This document shows, piece after piece, positions 47,267 through 57,302 of a DNA stretch of 64,000 nt. The position numbers were made by a program, and so were the translations under genes. The notes below the pieces were generated by a model. That model did no database searches and was not told the DNA's origin. It was given only the letters and a program-made list of their open reading frames with translations. Source of the stretch: Alteromonas sp. LOR. GTDB taxonomy: Bacteria; Pseudomonadota; Gammaproteobacteria; Enterobacterales; Alteromonadaceae. Location: positions 62,001-126,000 of the forward strand of contig NZ_JQFW01000056.1 of NCBI RefSeq assembly GCF_000753865.1, read 5' to 3'. Position 1 is the stretch's first letter. The number at the start of each line of letters is the position of its first letter.

Positions 47267-47295
47267 ATTATAGTGAGTTATTACTCACATGTCAA
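47267..47295 (-). promoter_or_regulatory. Consensus sigma-70 promoter of lpxC with palindromic spacer
   Basis: On the minus strand: TTGACA, exactly 17 bases, TATAAT - a perfect consensus promoter. The spacer contains GTGAGT-AATA-ACTCAC, an inverted repeat with six-base arms, which could be an operator. The lpxC ATG is 38 bases downstream of the -10 box. Confidence 0.85.
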
Positions 47296-47432
47296 AAAAC
47301 ACACAAATTGTGGAATTTCTCCCACTGCTTTGCCTGAGCAGAAATACTGAATAACTTGCTTCAACAAGCGGCGAAGTAGTTTACAAAGCACCCCGTGCTT
47401 GCTCGCAGTTTATCCAACCAGTGCTTGTTTCA

Positions 47433-47508
47433 CTCTAAGCTTAGGACTCTAACCATAATGCTCTAGCCTTAACACTCTGACCTTAACACTATGACCTTAA
47501 CACTGTGA
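47433..47508. repeat. 14-bp tandem repeat between ftsZ and lpxC
   Basis: Five and a half units of a CTCTRACCTTAACA-like 14-mer at 47433, 47447, 47461, 47475 and 47489, then a partial copy. The third to fifth units differ at one to two bases. Non-coding. The flanking gap (47230-47618) otherwise holds only the lpxC promoter and an AT-rich ftsZ 3' region. Confidence 0.7.
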
Positions 47509-47618
47509 GTACATTACTCAGACCACAGAAAAACTAAAAGATTCCCCGCAGTTTCCTGACGTTTTTCGCAGATTTTTTCAAATGCCTCGAAAAATTTTCG
47601 AAAACGCCAGGCAGTGCG

Positions 47619-48788
47619 TTAGTCTGCCTGCTTACGCAAAAACGCAGGAATATCTAAATATTCCAAATCATTGTCAGGCTGTGCACTGTCTTCTGCTTTT
47701 AATGCTTGGTTGCCTTCGGTACCACCAACAGAAGAGCGTGATTCGGATGTATTGCTATTACTACCGTACTCTTTAGCAGGCTGAGTTAAGCGAGAACCTT
47801 CAGTGCTAACTAACGAAATATCAGCCTTACGCTCTGCACCAATACCCGTGGCAACAACAGTGACACGTAGCTCGTCCGTCATTTCCATATCGATAACGGT
47901 ACCAACAACAACAGTAGCGTTTTCAGATGCAAATGCTTTAACCGCATTACCCACGGTTTCAAACTCGTCGATAGCAAAGTCTGGGCCCGCTGTAATGTTA
48001 ACAAGAATGCCTCGCGCACCTGATAAATCGATATCTTCAAGCAGTGGACTCGCAATAGCTGATTCAGCTGCTTCTTCAGCACGGTCTGGACCGCTTGCTG
48101 CACCGCTGCCCATCATGGCTTTACCCATTTCAGACATAACAGTTCTTACGTCGGCGAAATCCACATTGATCAAACCAGGGCGTGTAATCAGCTCTGCGAT
48201 ACCTTGAACCGCACCGCGTAATACATCGTTCGCCGCGCTAAATGCTTGAAGAAGCGGCGTGCCAGGACCCATTACTTTTAACAGCTTTTCGTTAGGGATA
48301 GTGATTAATGAGTCAACGTTGTTCGCTAGTTCAACAATACCTTGCTCAGCAAAAGAGGTACGTTTCTTCCCTTCGAATGGAAATGGTTTGGTTACCACGG
48401 CCACTGTAAGAATACCCATTTCACGGGCTATCTTTGCCACCTCTGGCGCAGCTCCCGTTCCAGTACCGCCACCCATACCAGCGGTAATGAAAACCATATC
48501 GGCCCCATCTAACGCTTGACGAATAGTTTCTCTGTCTTCTTGTGCTGCATCTCTACCGATATTTGGATCGGCGCCTGCGCCTAACCCTTTTGTGACACTT
48601 GAGCCAATTTGCAGCGTAATATCTGCATTTGAACTACGAAGTACCTGTGCATCAGTATTCACAGCGATAAACTCTACGCCTTCAATGCTTTGAGACACCA
48701 TGTGCTCAACTGCATTACCGCCGCCACCGCCTACACCGATGACTTTGATTACGGCTTCTTCGCCGTGACTATCCATTAATTCGAACAT
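47619..48788 (-). CDS. ftsZ: Cell division GTPase FtsZ
   Basis: Tubulin homologue that forms the division ring. 389 residues (E. coli 383). The tubulin signature [13 protein letters not shown] is near residue 105, the T7 loop residues [11 protein letters not shown] near 207, and the conserved C-terminal tail [16 protein letters not shown], the FtsA/ZipA docking peptide, ends the protein after a Ser/Asn-rich linker (about 315-375). Confidence 0.99.
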   Translation of the reverse strand: MFELMDSHGEEAVIKVIGVGGGGGNAVEHMVSQSIEGVEFIAVNTDAQVLRSSNADITLQIGSSVTKGLGAGADPNIGRDAAQEDRETIRQALDGADMVFITAGMGGGTGTGAAPEVAKIAREMGILTVAVVTKPFPFEGKKRTSFAEQGIVELANNVDSLITIPNEKLLKVMGPGTPLLQAFSAANDVLRGAVQGIAELITRPGLINVDFADVRTVMSEMGKAMMGSGAASGPDRAEEAAESAIASPLLEDIDLSGARGILVNITAGPDFAIDEFETVGNAVKAFASENATVVVGTVIDMEMTDELRVTVVATGIGAERKADISLVSTEGSRLTQPAKEYGSNSNTSESRSSVGGTEGNQALKAEDSAQPDNDLEYLDIPAFLRKQAD

Positions 48789-48893
48789 ACTTACTCTCCG
48801 GTTGTACGTCTTTAAAACACTGCACTAGGTCACGTTGTTGACTAATAGCATCCTGCTAGTCTTAATGCCTTTACTGCAGCGCCCCCTAAAAAA

Positions 48894-50123
48894 TTAAAAT
48901 TCACCTTTGAACCAGCTTTGCACTCGATGAAACAAACTTTCGCTCGATTTCTGCGTACTGGAATTCTTATTATCAGTTTGTACTTTGCCGTATTGCAGTA
49001 AACCCACTACAGTTGCAAATCCGGCATCATCAACGTATTCGGCTAGGCCTTTCACATTGATAGGTTTGCCCACGCGAACAGGCATCTGGAAAAGTTCCTC
49101 GGCAAATTCAACAGCACCTTCCATCTTCGCGGTGCCTCCTGTAAGCACAAGGCCCGCAGCAATTTGCTCTTCCAGACCACTGGCACGAATCTCATCATGT
49201 ACCAGTTCAAAAAGTTCTTGATAGCGAGGCTCAATGACCTCCGCTAATGTATGACGAGACATGACTCTGGCAGGACGTCCACCCACGCTAGGTACTTCAA
49301 TGCTGTCTTCCATACTCACCATATCTTTTAATGCACACGCGTAATTGATTTTAATCTCTTCCGCATTGCTGATAGGTGTTCTAAATATTTTCGCTATGTC
49401 GCTCGTAATCTGATTGCCAGCAACAGGTATTACAGCAGTGTGACGAATTGCGCCATCAGTGTAAATAACCATATCCATGGTACCGCCACCGATATCAACC
49501 ACACACACGCCTAATTCGCGCTCATCGTCAGTGAGTACTGCATAACTTGAGGCCAGTGCAGAGAAAATGAGCTGGTCTGCGTTTAGTTCGCAGCGCTCTA
49601 CACATTTCACCATATTTTTAGCCATATCGTCTGCACAGGTAATGATGTGTGCATCGGCCTCCATACGCACCCCTGACATACCAATGGGGTTTTTAATCCC
49701 CTCTTGCACATCAATAGTGAATTCTTGTGGCAACACGTGAAGCAGGCGTCTTTCAGCTGCTATTGGCACACTGCGCGCCGCGTGAATAACATTGTCCACG
49801 TCTTCTTGTGTCACTTCTTGATTATTAATCGGCACCATGCCGTTTTCGTTCTGGCATTTAACATGACGTCCTGAGATAGACATAAATACCGACGAAACAC
49901 GACAATCTGCCATTAATTCCATTTCATTAACAGCACGTTGTACTGATTTTACCACTAAATTCAGATCGTTAACGCCACCTTTATCCATGCCTTTCGATGC
50001 ATGAGTGCCCACACCAACAATACTGATTTGATCATCATCTAGTACTTCGCCCACCACGGCCTTAACTTGGCTGGTGCCGATATCTAGTCCTACAATCAGA
50101 TTGCGTTCCGCAGGTTTTGACAT
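48894..50123 (-). CDS. ftsA: Cell division protein FtsA
   Basis: Actin-like ATPase that tethers FtsZ to the membrane. 409 residues from ATG 50123 (MSKPAERNLIVGLDIGT, phosphate 1 motif); the frame stays open to 50180, but the extra residues overlap ftsQ. Phosphate 2 motif CVVDIGGGTMDM; the adenosine motif GLVLTGGTAKM. The C-terminal amphipathic membrane helix SLFHRVQSWFKGEF ends the protein. Starts seven bases after the ftsQ stop. Confidence 0.97.
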   Translation of the reverse strand: MSKPAERNLIVGLDIGTSQVKAVVGEVLDDDQISIVGVGTHASKGMDKGGVNDLNLVVKSVQRAVNEMELMADCRVSSVFMSISGRHVKCQNENGMVPINNQEVTQEDVDNVIHAARSVPIAAERRLLHVLPQEFTIDVQEGIKNPIGMSGVRMEADAHIITCADDMAKNMVKCVERCELNADQLIFSALASSYAVLTDDERELGVCVVDIGGGTMDMVIYTDGAIRHTAVIPVAGNQITSDIAKIFRTPISNAEEIKINYACALKDMVSMEDSIEVPSVGGRPARVMSRHTLAEVIEPRYQELFELVHDEIRASGLEEQIAAGLVLTGGTAKMEGAVEFAEELFQMPVRVGKPINVKGLAEYVDDAGFATVVGLLQYGKVQTDNKNSSTQKSSESLFHRVQSWFKGEF

Positions 50124-50130
50124 GGTTTTC

Positions 50131-50913
50131 TTAACTCTCTTTGTTTGTCGTGTTGCTGTTGTCGTTTTCATTCCAACCAACAGCTACACCAGTGTCATAG
50201 CGAAGGTCGACGTAACGTACAGCCTTCTCTTGTTGCGCTAACAGTGGATACACATCGATAAAGCGCTGTAGCCTATCGATAAAATCCTGGCGCCCTAAAT
50301 TCAATCTAATGCCATTTTCTAGCTGTACCTGCCAAGCAAATCGCTCGCTGAGTGACAGTTCATCAATAGCCATATTGGTAGTGCCTATCAGTGCATGCAT
50401 GCTATTAAAGCCTTCTAGCGCCGTTTTCTCACTACCACCGGGACCATACAGCCGCGGCAAATCAATCTCAACGCCTTCATCATTAAAGGTGTCGCCGTAC
50501 GGATTAAGCAGTAAGTCTTCGTTCCACTTTGCAACGGCTTGCTGCTCAACCAAGTAAATCTTCAGCGTGTTCGGCCACTTTTTGCGAACCGACGCGCGGT
50601 ATACCCATGACTGTGCTTCAACTAACTCGAACACGTCATTAACATCCAAAGCAAAAAAACTGCCGGGCTGCGCCTTTCTAATCAATCTCTCTAGCTTAGT
50701 GATATCGATGTGCTGGTAATCCCCAGAAAAATCGATAACTTGTACCGGCATTTGTTGTTCATCATGCAAGTATTGGTTGGCCTTCATACCGCCAAACACC
50801 ACACCAGATATCACCAACAGCAAAAAGAGTAAGCCGGCCCACATTGTGCGCCTATTGTTTTTCGGCGCTTTAGCTTTTGAACCTGCGCCCGACTCTTCAG
50901 CGGCTTTAGTCAT
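50131..50913 (-). CDS. ftsQ: Cell division protein FtsQ
   Basis: Bitopic divisome protein linking FtsBL to FtsA/FtsZ. From ATG 50913 it is 260 residues: 23 cytoplasmic residues, one membrane segment (about 24-43), then a POTRA domain (VIDFSGDYQHIDITKLERLI) and the beta domain. ATG 50934 and ATG 50946 are alternative starts: an 18-base tandem duplication copied the start region ([12 protein letters not shown]). I choose 50913 because it overlaps the ddl stop by the usual eight bases. Confidence 0.93.
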   Translation of the reverse strand: MTKAAEESGAGSKAKAPKNNRRTMWAGLLFLLLVISGVVFGGMKANQYLHDEQQMPVQVIDFSGDYQHIDITKLERLIRKAQPGSFFALDVNDVFELVEAQSWVYRASVRKKWPNTLKIYLVEQQAVAKWNEDLLLNPYGDTFNDEGVEIDLPRLYGPGGSEKTALEGFNSMHALIGTTNMAIDELSLSERFAWQVQLENGIRLNLGRQDFIDRLQRFIDVYPLLAQQEKAVRYVDLRYDTGVAVGWNENDNSNTTNKES

Positions 50914-50933
50914 TCGCGCGGCTTTTGTCATTC
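50898..50933 (-). repeat. 18-bp tandem duplication at the ddl/ftsQ junction
   Basis: Two direct copies on the minus strand, CGAATGACAAAAGCCGCG and CGAATGACTAAAGCCGCT, 16 of 18 bases identical. One copy holds the ddl stop (TAA in ATGACTAA). The same six codons appear twice in ftsQ. Confidence 0.85.
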
Positions 50934-51898
50934 GCATTGCTAGCAACGCTATCGAAGCTCGTTGATAAAATGCTTAACACCAACTCATCGAAGCTCAGCC
51001 CTGCCACTTTTGCTGCCTTTGGCACTAAGCTTTTTTCAGTCATCCCGGGCACCGTATTCGCTTCTAGCAAATAAAACTGGCGCTGGTTGTCCTGCATCAC
51101 GTCTACTCTTCCCCAGCCGCTTCCTGAAATAGCGTCAAAAGCGCGAGATGCTAGTGATGCCAGCTGCTCTTCTTGCGCTTCTGATAAGCCGCTTGGGCAA
51201 AAGTATTCGGTTGTATTATCCTGATATTTCGCAGCATAGTCGTAGAACGTGTGAGGCGTAGACATACGGATTGACGGTAAAGCCTGCCCCTGAACAACAG
51301 AAACAGTAAACTCAGGGCCGTCGATATACTGCTCTAGCAATACTTGACTGTCATATTGAAAGGCATCTTGAACAGCCGTTTCTAGTTGTTCAGCGCTTGT
51401 CACCTTTGCCATGCCAATACTCGACCCTTCTTGAGCCGGTTTTACCATGACCTCATTTCCCAACTTTTCTATTATAGCGCTGCACTTACCAGCATCAAAG
51501 CGCCTTTTGTCAGCAATTTCATATTTCGCTGTAGGTAAGCCAAGACTTTGCCACACCTGCTTAGTGTGGATTTTGTCCATTGCCAGTGCAGAGCCTAAAA
51601 CTCGACTGCCAGTATAGGGAATTTTGAGCAGCTGAAGTGCCCCTTGCATAGAGCCATCTTCACCGCCGCGACCGTGCAGCATAATAAGCGCGCGATCGAC
51701 TTTTAAGTCAATTAAATCGGTAAGCGGGCGCTCGGCAGGGTCAAAAGCAAAGGCATCAACCCCTTGTCGTAACAGGGCGTTTAACACCGTGTTACCCGAA
51801 TTAAGCGATACCTCACGCTCGGCAGAATCACCACCAAGTAACACTGCAACTTTGCCGTATTGCTCTGGTGTATGAGAAGTCACCATTGGCTTAAGCAT
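50906..51898 (-). CDS. ddl: D-alanine-D-alanine ligase
   Basis: ATP-grasp enzyme that makes the D-Ala-D-Ala dipeptide. 330 residues from ATG 51898, which has AAGGAGG five bases upstream; the frame to 51919 lies before that site. Motifs: [13 protein letters not shown] (substrate serine), [11 protein letters not shown], and [18 protein letters not shown]-terminal Ser/Asn/Asp tail ([11 protein letters not shown]) arises from the duplication at the ftsQ start. It overlaps murC by eight bases. Confidence 0.96.
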   Translation of the reverse strand: MLKPMVTSHTPEQYGKVAVLLGGDSAEREVSLNSGNTVLNALLRQGVDAFAFDPAERPLTDLIDLKVDRALIMLHGRGGEDGSMQGALQLLKIPYTGSRVLGSALAMDKIHTKQVWQSLGLPTAKYEIADKRRFDAGKCSAIIEKLGNEVMVKPAQEGSSIGMAKVTSAEQLETAVQDAFQYDSQVLLEQYIDGPEFTVSVVQGQALPSIRMSTPHTFYDYAAKYQDNTTEYFCPSGLSEAQEEQLASLASRAFDAISGSGWGRVDVMQDNQRQFYLLEANTVPGMTEKSLVPKAAKVAGLSFDELVLSILSTSFDSVASNANDKSRAND

Positions 51899-53345
51899 GG
51901 TCACCTCCTTCGCTAGCAAGCTTCGCTGGCTCTAATTCACAAGCCGCTAATCGTTTTGAAATTTGACCGATATTGCCTGCGCCCTGCGTCATAACAATAT
52001 CGCCGTCTTGTAATATGTTCGCCAATATTGTGGGCAACGCCTCTTTATCGCCCACATACACAGGCTCTATTTGGCCTCGTTGTCGAATAGAGCGACACAA
52101 TGACTTGCTATCTGCCCCTTCAATGGGCTGCTCGCTAGCGGCATACACGTCAAGCAACAGCAGTGCATCAACACTTGATAGCACCTCAACAAAGTCTTCG
52201 TACAAATCTCGAGTTCGCGTGTAGCGGTGAGGCTGATAAACCATCACTAAGCGATTGTCTGGCCAATTGGCTCGTGCTGCTGCAATAGTCGCCTTTACTT
52301 CGGTAGGGTGATGGCCGTAGTCATCGACTAAACACACTTCACCTTTACTGGTATTAAACGTGCCTAATTGTTCGAATCGACGCCCTATACCGCCAAAGCT
52401 TGCCAGTGCGCTTACTATCGATTCATCATCAATGCCTTCATCACAGGCTACCGCTATGGCGGCGAGCGCATTGAGCACATTGTGATTACCGGTTAAGTTG
52501 AGCATTATCTCAAGGGGCTCAGCATCAGGTCGGTGTACAGTGAAATTCGCTTTACCAAAGGACAGCGTAATGTTCTTGGCGCGATAGTCGTTATGCTCCT
52601 CAAAGCCATAAGTGACAATGCTTCTGCCTATACGCGGGCGTATTTCTTGAATATTAGTATCATCGCCACACACAATGGCCTGACCGTAAAACGGCAGGTT
52701 AGACAGAAAATCCACAAAGGTATCTTTAACCTTTGAGAAGTCGCCGCCATAGGTATCCATGTGGTCGGCTTCGATATTGGTCACTACAGAGACCATAGGC
52801 TGTAGATGCAAAAATGATGCATCGCTTTCATCAGCCTCAGCAATTAGGTAACGACTTTTCCCTAAGCGGGCATTGGTGCCAGCACTATTTAACAACCCAC
52901 CAATCACGAAGGTTGGGTCGTAGTGGGCCTCAGCAAAAATGGTCGAAATTAAGCTGGTCGTGGTCGTTTTACCATGAGTACCAGCAACCGCTATTCCGTG
53001 GCGAAAACGCATTAGCTCAGCAAGCATTTCAGCTCGGCGAATAATGGGAATACGGTTTTCTCTTGCGGTGATTATTTCAGGATTTTCCTCGTTAATCGCA
53101 CTAGAGACGACGATCACATCCATGCCATCGACATTTTCCGCTCGATGTCCAATTTTAACGTCAGCACCTAACTCGCTTAGGCGTTTTGTCATTGGGCCCT
53201 CTTGAATATCTGAGCCCGCTATTTGATATCCTTCATTAAGAAGAACTTCTGCAATACCACCCATACCGGCGCCGCCGATACCGATAAAGAAAATATTATT
53301 AACCCGACGCATTTGCGGGCTTTCAAATGGGGTTTTAAAAACCAT
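51891..53345 (-). CDS. murC: UDP-N-acetylmuramate--L-alanine ligase
   Basis: Adds L-Ala to UDP-MurNAc. 484 residues (E. coli 491). N-terminal nucleotide site [21 protein letters not shown]-loop [16 protein letters not shown], and the C-terminal [14 protein letters not shown] segment that is typical of MurC. The murC stop is shared with the ddl ribosome site, and its start overlaps the murG stop by one base. Confidence 0.97.
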   Translation of the reverse strand: MVFKTPFESPQMRRVNNIFFIGIGGAGMGGIAEVLLNEGYQIAGSDIQEGPMTKRLSELGADVKIGHRAENVDGMDVIVVSSAINEENPEIITARENRIPIIRRAEMLAELMRFRHGIAVAGTHGKTTTTSLISTIFAEAHYDPTFVIGGLLNSAGTNARLGKSRYLIAEADESDASFLHLQPMVSVVTNIEADHMDTYGGDFSKVKDTFVDFLSNLPFYGQAIVCGDDTNIQEIRPRIGRSIVTYGFEEHNDYRAKNITLSFGKANFTVHRPDAEPLEIMLNLTGNHNVLNALAAIAVACDEGIDDESIVSALASFGGIGRRFEQLGTFNTSKGEVCLVDDYGHHPTEVKATIAAARANWPDNRLVMVYQPHRYTRTRDLYEDFVEVLSSVDALLLLDVYAASEQPIEGADSKSLCRSIRQRGQIEPVYVGDKEALPTILANILQDGDIVMTQGAGNIGQISKRLAACELEPAKLASEGGDHA

Positions 53346-54526
53346 TAGTCCCCTACTCCTACCACTGACTTAATGTGGCTTACTACTTGGTGTGTGGCGT
53401 GGGGGCTTGCACATTTACGTGCAAGCTCGCCCATTTTCAAACAGTCCTCTGGATGCTGTATCCAGTGACGAACGGTTTGCCCTAAATTCTCTTTTAATAC
53501 CGATTGCACAATCATGACGCCAGCGCTGTGCTTAACCAGCGACTGTGCATTTTTAGTTTGATGATCGTCCACCGCATGAGGCAGCGGTACAAAAATCGCC
53601 GCTCTTCCCGCCGCCGCAACTTCGCTAACGGTAAGCGCGCCCGCTCTGCATACAATAAAATCGGCCCATTCGTACGCGTCTGCCATATCGTCAATAAAAT
53701 CACTCACTATTACATCTACTGTATTAGCGCCTAAATTATCGTAGGTCTGTTTTACAGACGAGGCGTTATCTTTGCCGCATTGATGGCGAATGGATAACCC
53801 TTTTAATGCGCTGCACACTTGCGGCACTACTTCGTTGAGCACTTGTGCTCCTAGACTGCCGCCAACAACCAGCATATTGAGGGATGAGGCGCTTTTCTCT
53901 AAGCTATTCTCCGGGCTTTTTTCTGAGCTATTTTCTAAAATATTGGCCGAGCTATTAACAGTTTGGGATTCGTTTTGGTAAACGCTCTGTAAGTGAGACT
54001 TACGAGAGACTTCCCAAATATCGTCTCTTACTGGGTTGCCAACAACGTGCACTTTGCTGGCCACGTTGGCAAATTGCGCTTTCGCATCCTCAAACCCAAG
54101 TAAAACGCGATGCGCCACTTTGCTCAATAGTTTGTTCGTCATTCCGGCAGCCGCATTTTGCTCGTGAATAATCACCGGAATGCCAAGAGTCTTAGCGGCT
54201 ATGCCACCAGGTCCACTCGCGTAACCGCCAAAACCGACGACAATATCAGGATGTATACGCTTGATAATACGCCTTGCCGATAGCAAACTTTTCAGTAGTG
54301 CGATGCCACCTTGAATACGCGCTGACATACCTTTGCCACGTAAACCCTTTACCGGAATAAAGTGAATAGGAATATCGTGCTTTGGCACCACGCTCGCTTC
54401 CATACGCTCTGCAGTACCAAGCCAATGAATGTCCCACCCTTCTGTGCGAAGCGCGTTGGCTACTGCGAGTCCAGGGAATACATGCCCGCCAGTGCCGCCG
54501 GCCATAATAAGACAACGTTTAGTCAT
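53345..54526 (-). CDS. murG: Lipid II synthase MurG (N-acetylglucosaminyltransferase)
   Basis: Adds GlcNAc to lipid I at the inner face of the membrane. 393 residues, about 38 more than E. coli. Motifs: [16 protein letters not shown] (G loop 1), [11 protein letters not shown] (loop 2), [13 protein letters not shown] (loop 3) and [16 protein letters not shown]. The extra length is mainly a low-complexity Ser/Asn/Glu/Lys insert between the two Rossmann domains (about residues 178-215), with a four-residue period. It overlaps ftsW by eight bases. Confidence 0.97.
   Translation of the reverse strand: MTKRCLIMAGGTGGHVFPGLAVANALRTEGWDIHWLGTAERMEASVVPKHDIPIHFIPVKGLRGKGMSARIQGGIALLKSLLSARRIIKRIHPDIVVGFGGYASGPGGIAAKTLGIPVIIHEQNAAAGMTNKLLSKVAHRVLLGFEDAKAQFANVASKVHVVGNPVRDDIWEVSRKSHLQSVYQNESQTVNSSANILENSSEKSPENSLEKSASSLNMLVVGGSLGAQVLNEVVPQVCSALKGLSIRHQCGKDNASSVKQTYDNLGANTVDVIVSDFIDDMADAYEWADFIVCRAGALTVSEVAAAGRAAIFVPLPHAVDDHQTKNAQSLVKHSAGVMIVQSVLKENLGQTVRHWIQHPEDCLKMGELARKCASPHATHQVVSHIKSVVGVGD
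53887..53958 (-). repeat. 12-bp degenerate tandem repeat inside murG
   Basis: Six imperfect 12-base units with a GAGCTATTTTCT-like core, in frame, coding for the ENS/EKS-type four-residue repeat of the MurG linker. It lies between the N- and C-terminal domains, where extra sequence is tolerated. Confidence 0.7.
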
Positions 54527-55898
54527 TATCGGCCTCCTCGGCTACCCGTGCGAGTATAGCTTTGATACCGGCCTTTCCTTCGTCTTCCGGTTTTGCTTTA
54601 GCACTAGAAGAGTTAGATGCAGCCTGTGAAGAAGTATTCGCCCCAGCGCTTTTATCTGAGCTTGGGGCATTTGAGCCTGCAGCATTTGATGTAGAAGCCT
54701 TAGTCTTTCTCTTTTCCCCGCGATTTAATGCCTGTACGCCATCTACGCGAAGCTCAAAGTCTATTCGCAATAAAATGGCAACCGCAATCGACATGATAAT
54801 AAGGGAAGAGCCACCGTAGCTGACAAGCGGTAGCGTAAGCCCTTTTGTGGGTAAAATACCTGCGCTAGCGCCAATATTTACCGCCGTTTGAAAACTAAAC
54901 CAAATGCCGATACTGTAAGATAGGAAACCGTCGAACGCCCGTCCTCTCTCCAATGCGTGATTGCCAATATGCAGTGCTTTAATCACCATCCACAAAATAA
55001 GACCTAACACAGCAAGAACGCCTACAAAGCCCAGCTCTTCAGCTAATATTGCCATCACGAAATCGGTATGGGCTTCAGGCAAAAACTCTAACTTCTGTAA
55101 ACTATTCCCTAGCCCTTGACCAAACCAGTTACCTCTACCGTAGGCCATTAGCGATTGGGTTAGCTGATATCCAGCGCCGAAAGGGTCGGCCCACGGATCT
55201 AAGAACGATGTCACGCGCTTAAGGCGGTATTCTTCAAATACGATAAGCGCAACCACAGCCATAAGCCCAACAAACACTAAAGCGAAGAACTGCCACAACC
55301 TTGCGCCAGCTAAAAACAACAGCCCTATTGTGGTGGCAAACATCACTACAACTGTGCCTAAATCTGGCTGCAGTAGCAGTAGTAGCGCAAGTAAGAAGAA
55401 CACGCCGAGGGGCTTGATAAACCCTTTTAAATTCTCGGTAACTTCTTCATAACGACGAACTAAATACCCAGCAAGGTAGGCAAAGAAAAATAACTTTGCC
55501 GGTTCGGCTGCTTGAATGGTAATGGGCCCAAGTGCTAACCACCGGGTACTGCCGTTTACGGTTCGACCAATAAGCAGTACCGCTAGCAATAAGCCTATTG
55601 CGGCAAAAAGAAGGTAAGGGTTGGTCACACGCCAAAACTGCATGGGCAGCTGCAATACAGCAATAGCCGCTAAGATGGCGCCGACGATATAAATGCCGTG
55701 GCGAATAGCAAAGTGAAAAGGATTACCGTGTAATCGGTCGGCCACGGGCATTGATGCCGAGGTAACAATAATGACGCCTATGCTCATTAGCGCTAGCGCA
55801 ATCAGCACCAAGGTAGCATCGTAAGGGTACTTTGGCTGCTGCGGTTTATCATGCTTGGCTGCAAATAGCGCGCTGAGTTTGGTAGAGGTTAACATCAT
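54519..55898 (-). CDS. ftsW: Septal peptidoglycan glycosyltransferase FtsW
   Basis: SEDS-family polymerase that works with FtsI. 459 residues, about 45 more than E. coli. Ten membrane segments; the conserved SEDS elements [19 protein letters not shown] (with the catalytic Asp) and [12 protein letters not shown] are present. The last 65 residues are a low-complexity Ser/Ala/Asn/Lys tail that should lie in the cytoplasm and has no E. coli counterpart. The ATG overlaps the murD stop by four bases. Confidence 0.96.
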   Translation of the reverse strand: MMLTSTKLSALFAAKHDKPQQPKYPYDATLVLIALALMSIGVIIVTSASMPVADRLHGNPFHFAIRHGIYIVGAILAAIAVLQLPMQFWRVTNPYLLFAAIGLLLAVLLIGRTVNGSTRWLALGPITIQAAEPAKLFFFAYLAGYLVRRYEEVTENLKGFIKPLGVFFLLALLLLLQPDLGTVVVMFATTIGLLFLAGARLWQFFALVFVGLMAVVALIVFEEYRLKRVTSFLDPWADPFGAGYQLTQSLMAYGRGNWFGQGLGNSLQKLEFLPEAHTDFVMAILAEELGFVGVLAVLGLILWMVIKALHIGNHALERGRAFDGFLSYSIGIWFSFQTAVNIGASAGILPTKGLTLPLVSYGGSSLIIMSIAVAILLRIDFELRVDGVQALNRGEKRKTKASTSNAAGSNAPSSDKSAGANTSSQAASNSSSAKAKPEDEGKAGIKAILARVAEEADND

Positions 55899-57295
55899 GC
55901 TGCTAATACCTCTTCAACGGCCTGCTTAAATACATCGCCACGGTGCATATAGTTGTTAAACATATCAATGCTAGCGCAGGCCGGAGACAGCAAAACCACA
56001 TCGCCATTGCTTGCCACCTTGCACGCACTTTTCACTGCATCGTTTAAATTGCTGCTTATTACGGTGTTGGCAAAAGCAGTGGTGAACAAAGCTGCATCTT
56101 TACCGATGGCAAATACGTGTGAGACAAACTGATTCAAATAGGGAGACAGCGCATTTATATCGCCGCCTTTTGCATCTCCACCAGCAATAAGGATGAGCTT
56201 ACCTTGTGTAACAGGCGCTAACCCTTCAAGGGCGGCAATGGTGGCTCCTACGTTTGTGGCTTTTGAGTCATCTATAAAGCGCACGCCATTGTTTGCGATT
56301 TCAACACAGCGGTGTGGAGCACTGGTAAAGCTGCCGATATGCGTTGCCGCTGCCTCTAGACTTATCTCTAGTGCATGGCTCTTATTTAACGCATGGCTCT
56401 TGTTCAATGCGTGGCTCTTATTTAACGCATAGCAGAGACCTAGCGATGCCATTACGTTAAGCACATTATGCGTGCCTGCAAGGTGGATGCTACTGAGGCT
56501 GCAAAGAGGTTTACCGTTAAAGGTTAGTTGCGGTTTCTCGGTAGAATCGCTAACACCAAAACCATGCAGCGCTTCCCCTAACCCATATTGCAGCTGTGAA
56601 ACAGATGACGAGTGAGGTGCGACATGATGACCATCGCGCCATACGATGGCCTGCGATGCATTATCAAAAATACGATGTTTTGCAAGAGCGTAATGTTCAA
56701 ACGAGCCGTGGCGGTCGAGGTGGTCGTCTGACAGGTTGAGGATCGTCGCAGCACAGAGCGACAGGCTTGATGTGGTTTCAAGCTGAAAGCTAGAAAGCTC
56801 AAGCACAATAACATCTGCATCAGAATCCAACGTATCTAAAGCAGGAAGCCCTACATTGCCAGCAGCAATCGCTTTAACGCCAAGTGAGTTAAGCAAGTGC
56901 GTAGTCAGTAAGGTCACTGTGGTCTTGCCATTTGAACCGGTAATGCCGACAACGGGTTTGGTGTTCAGTCGAGCAAAAAGCTCTATATCACCAATAACTT
57001 CAACGCCACATTGCTTCGCTAGCTTAACTTGCTCTATATCCGGCGATAAGCCAGGACTGAGTACTAGCGTATCCACATTATCGAAAAAAGCGGCTGACAA
57101 AGGTGCTGTTTCTATTTTGCCCTTCATGCTTGCTTGAATGGCTTCTGGCATTGAAGCCATTATCGATGAAGCTGTAGGTCGTGTATCGAACGCTTTTACA
57201 CTAGCGCCTTGTTGAAGTAAGAAGCGCACGCAAGCCTGACCTGTTATTCCAAGGCCTCCTACTACATAGCTGTGCTCGCGTACGTTATACGTCAT
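55895..57295 (-). CDS. murD: UDP-N-acetylmuramoyl-L-alanine--D-glutamate ligase
   Basis: Adds D-Glu in the cytoplasm. 466 residues (E. coli 438). P-loop [14 protein letters not shown] near residue 115, [12 protein letters not shown] near 340, and the C-terminal domain [13 protein letters not shown]. The excess length includes an in-frame 18-base tandem repeat coding NKSHAL three times at residues 289-308. It lies next to the conserved [10 protein letters not shown] segment of the central domain. Confidence 0.97.
   Translation of the reverse strand: MTYNVREHSYVVGGLGITGQACVRFLLQQGASVKAFDTRPTASSIMASMPEAIQASMKGKIETAPLSAAFFDNVDTLVLSPGLSPDIEQVKLAKQCGVEVIGDIELFARLNTKPVVGITGSNGKTTVTLLTTHLLNSLGVKAIAAGNVGLPALDTLDSDADVIVLELSSFQLETTSSLSLCAATILNLSDDHLDRHGSFEHYALAKHRIFDNASQAIVWRDGHHVAPHSSSVSQLQYGLGEALHGFGVSDSTEKPQLTFNGKPLCSLSSIHLAGTHNVLNVMASLGLCYALNKSHALNKSHALNKSHALEISLEAAATHIGSFTSAPHRCVEIANNGVRFIDDSKATNVGATIAALEGLAPVTQGKLILIAGGDAKGGDINALSPYLNQFVSHVFAIGKDAALFTTAFANTVISSNLNDAVKSACKVASNGDVVLLSPACASIDMFNNYMHRGDVFKQAVEEVLAA
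56373..56432 (-). repeat. 18-bp in-frame tandem repeat inside murD
   Basis: Three units (56373-56390, 56391-56408, 56409-56426) plus a partial copy; each codes the hexapeptide SHALNK. The middle unit differs from the first at three bases and the third at one, all synonymous, so the peptide is identical in all copies. Confidence 0.9.
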
Positions 57296-57302
57296 TATCG
57301 AC

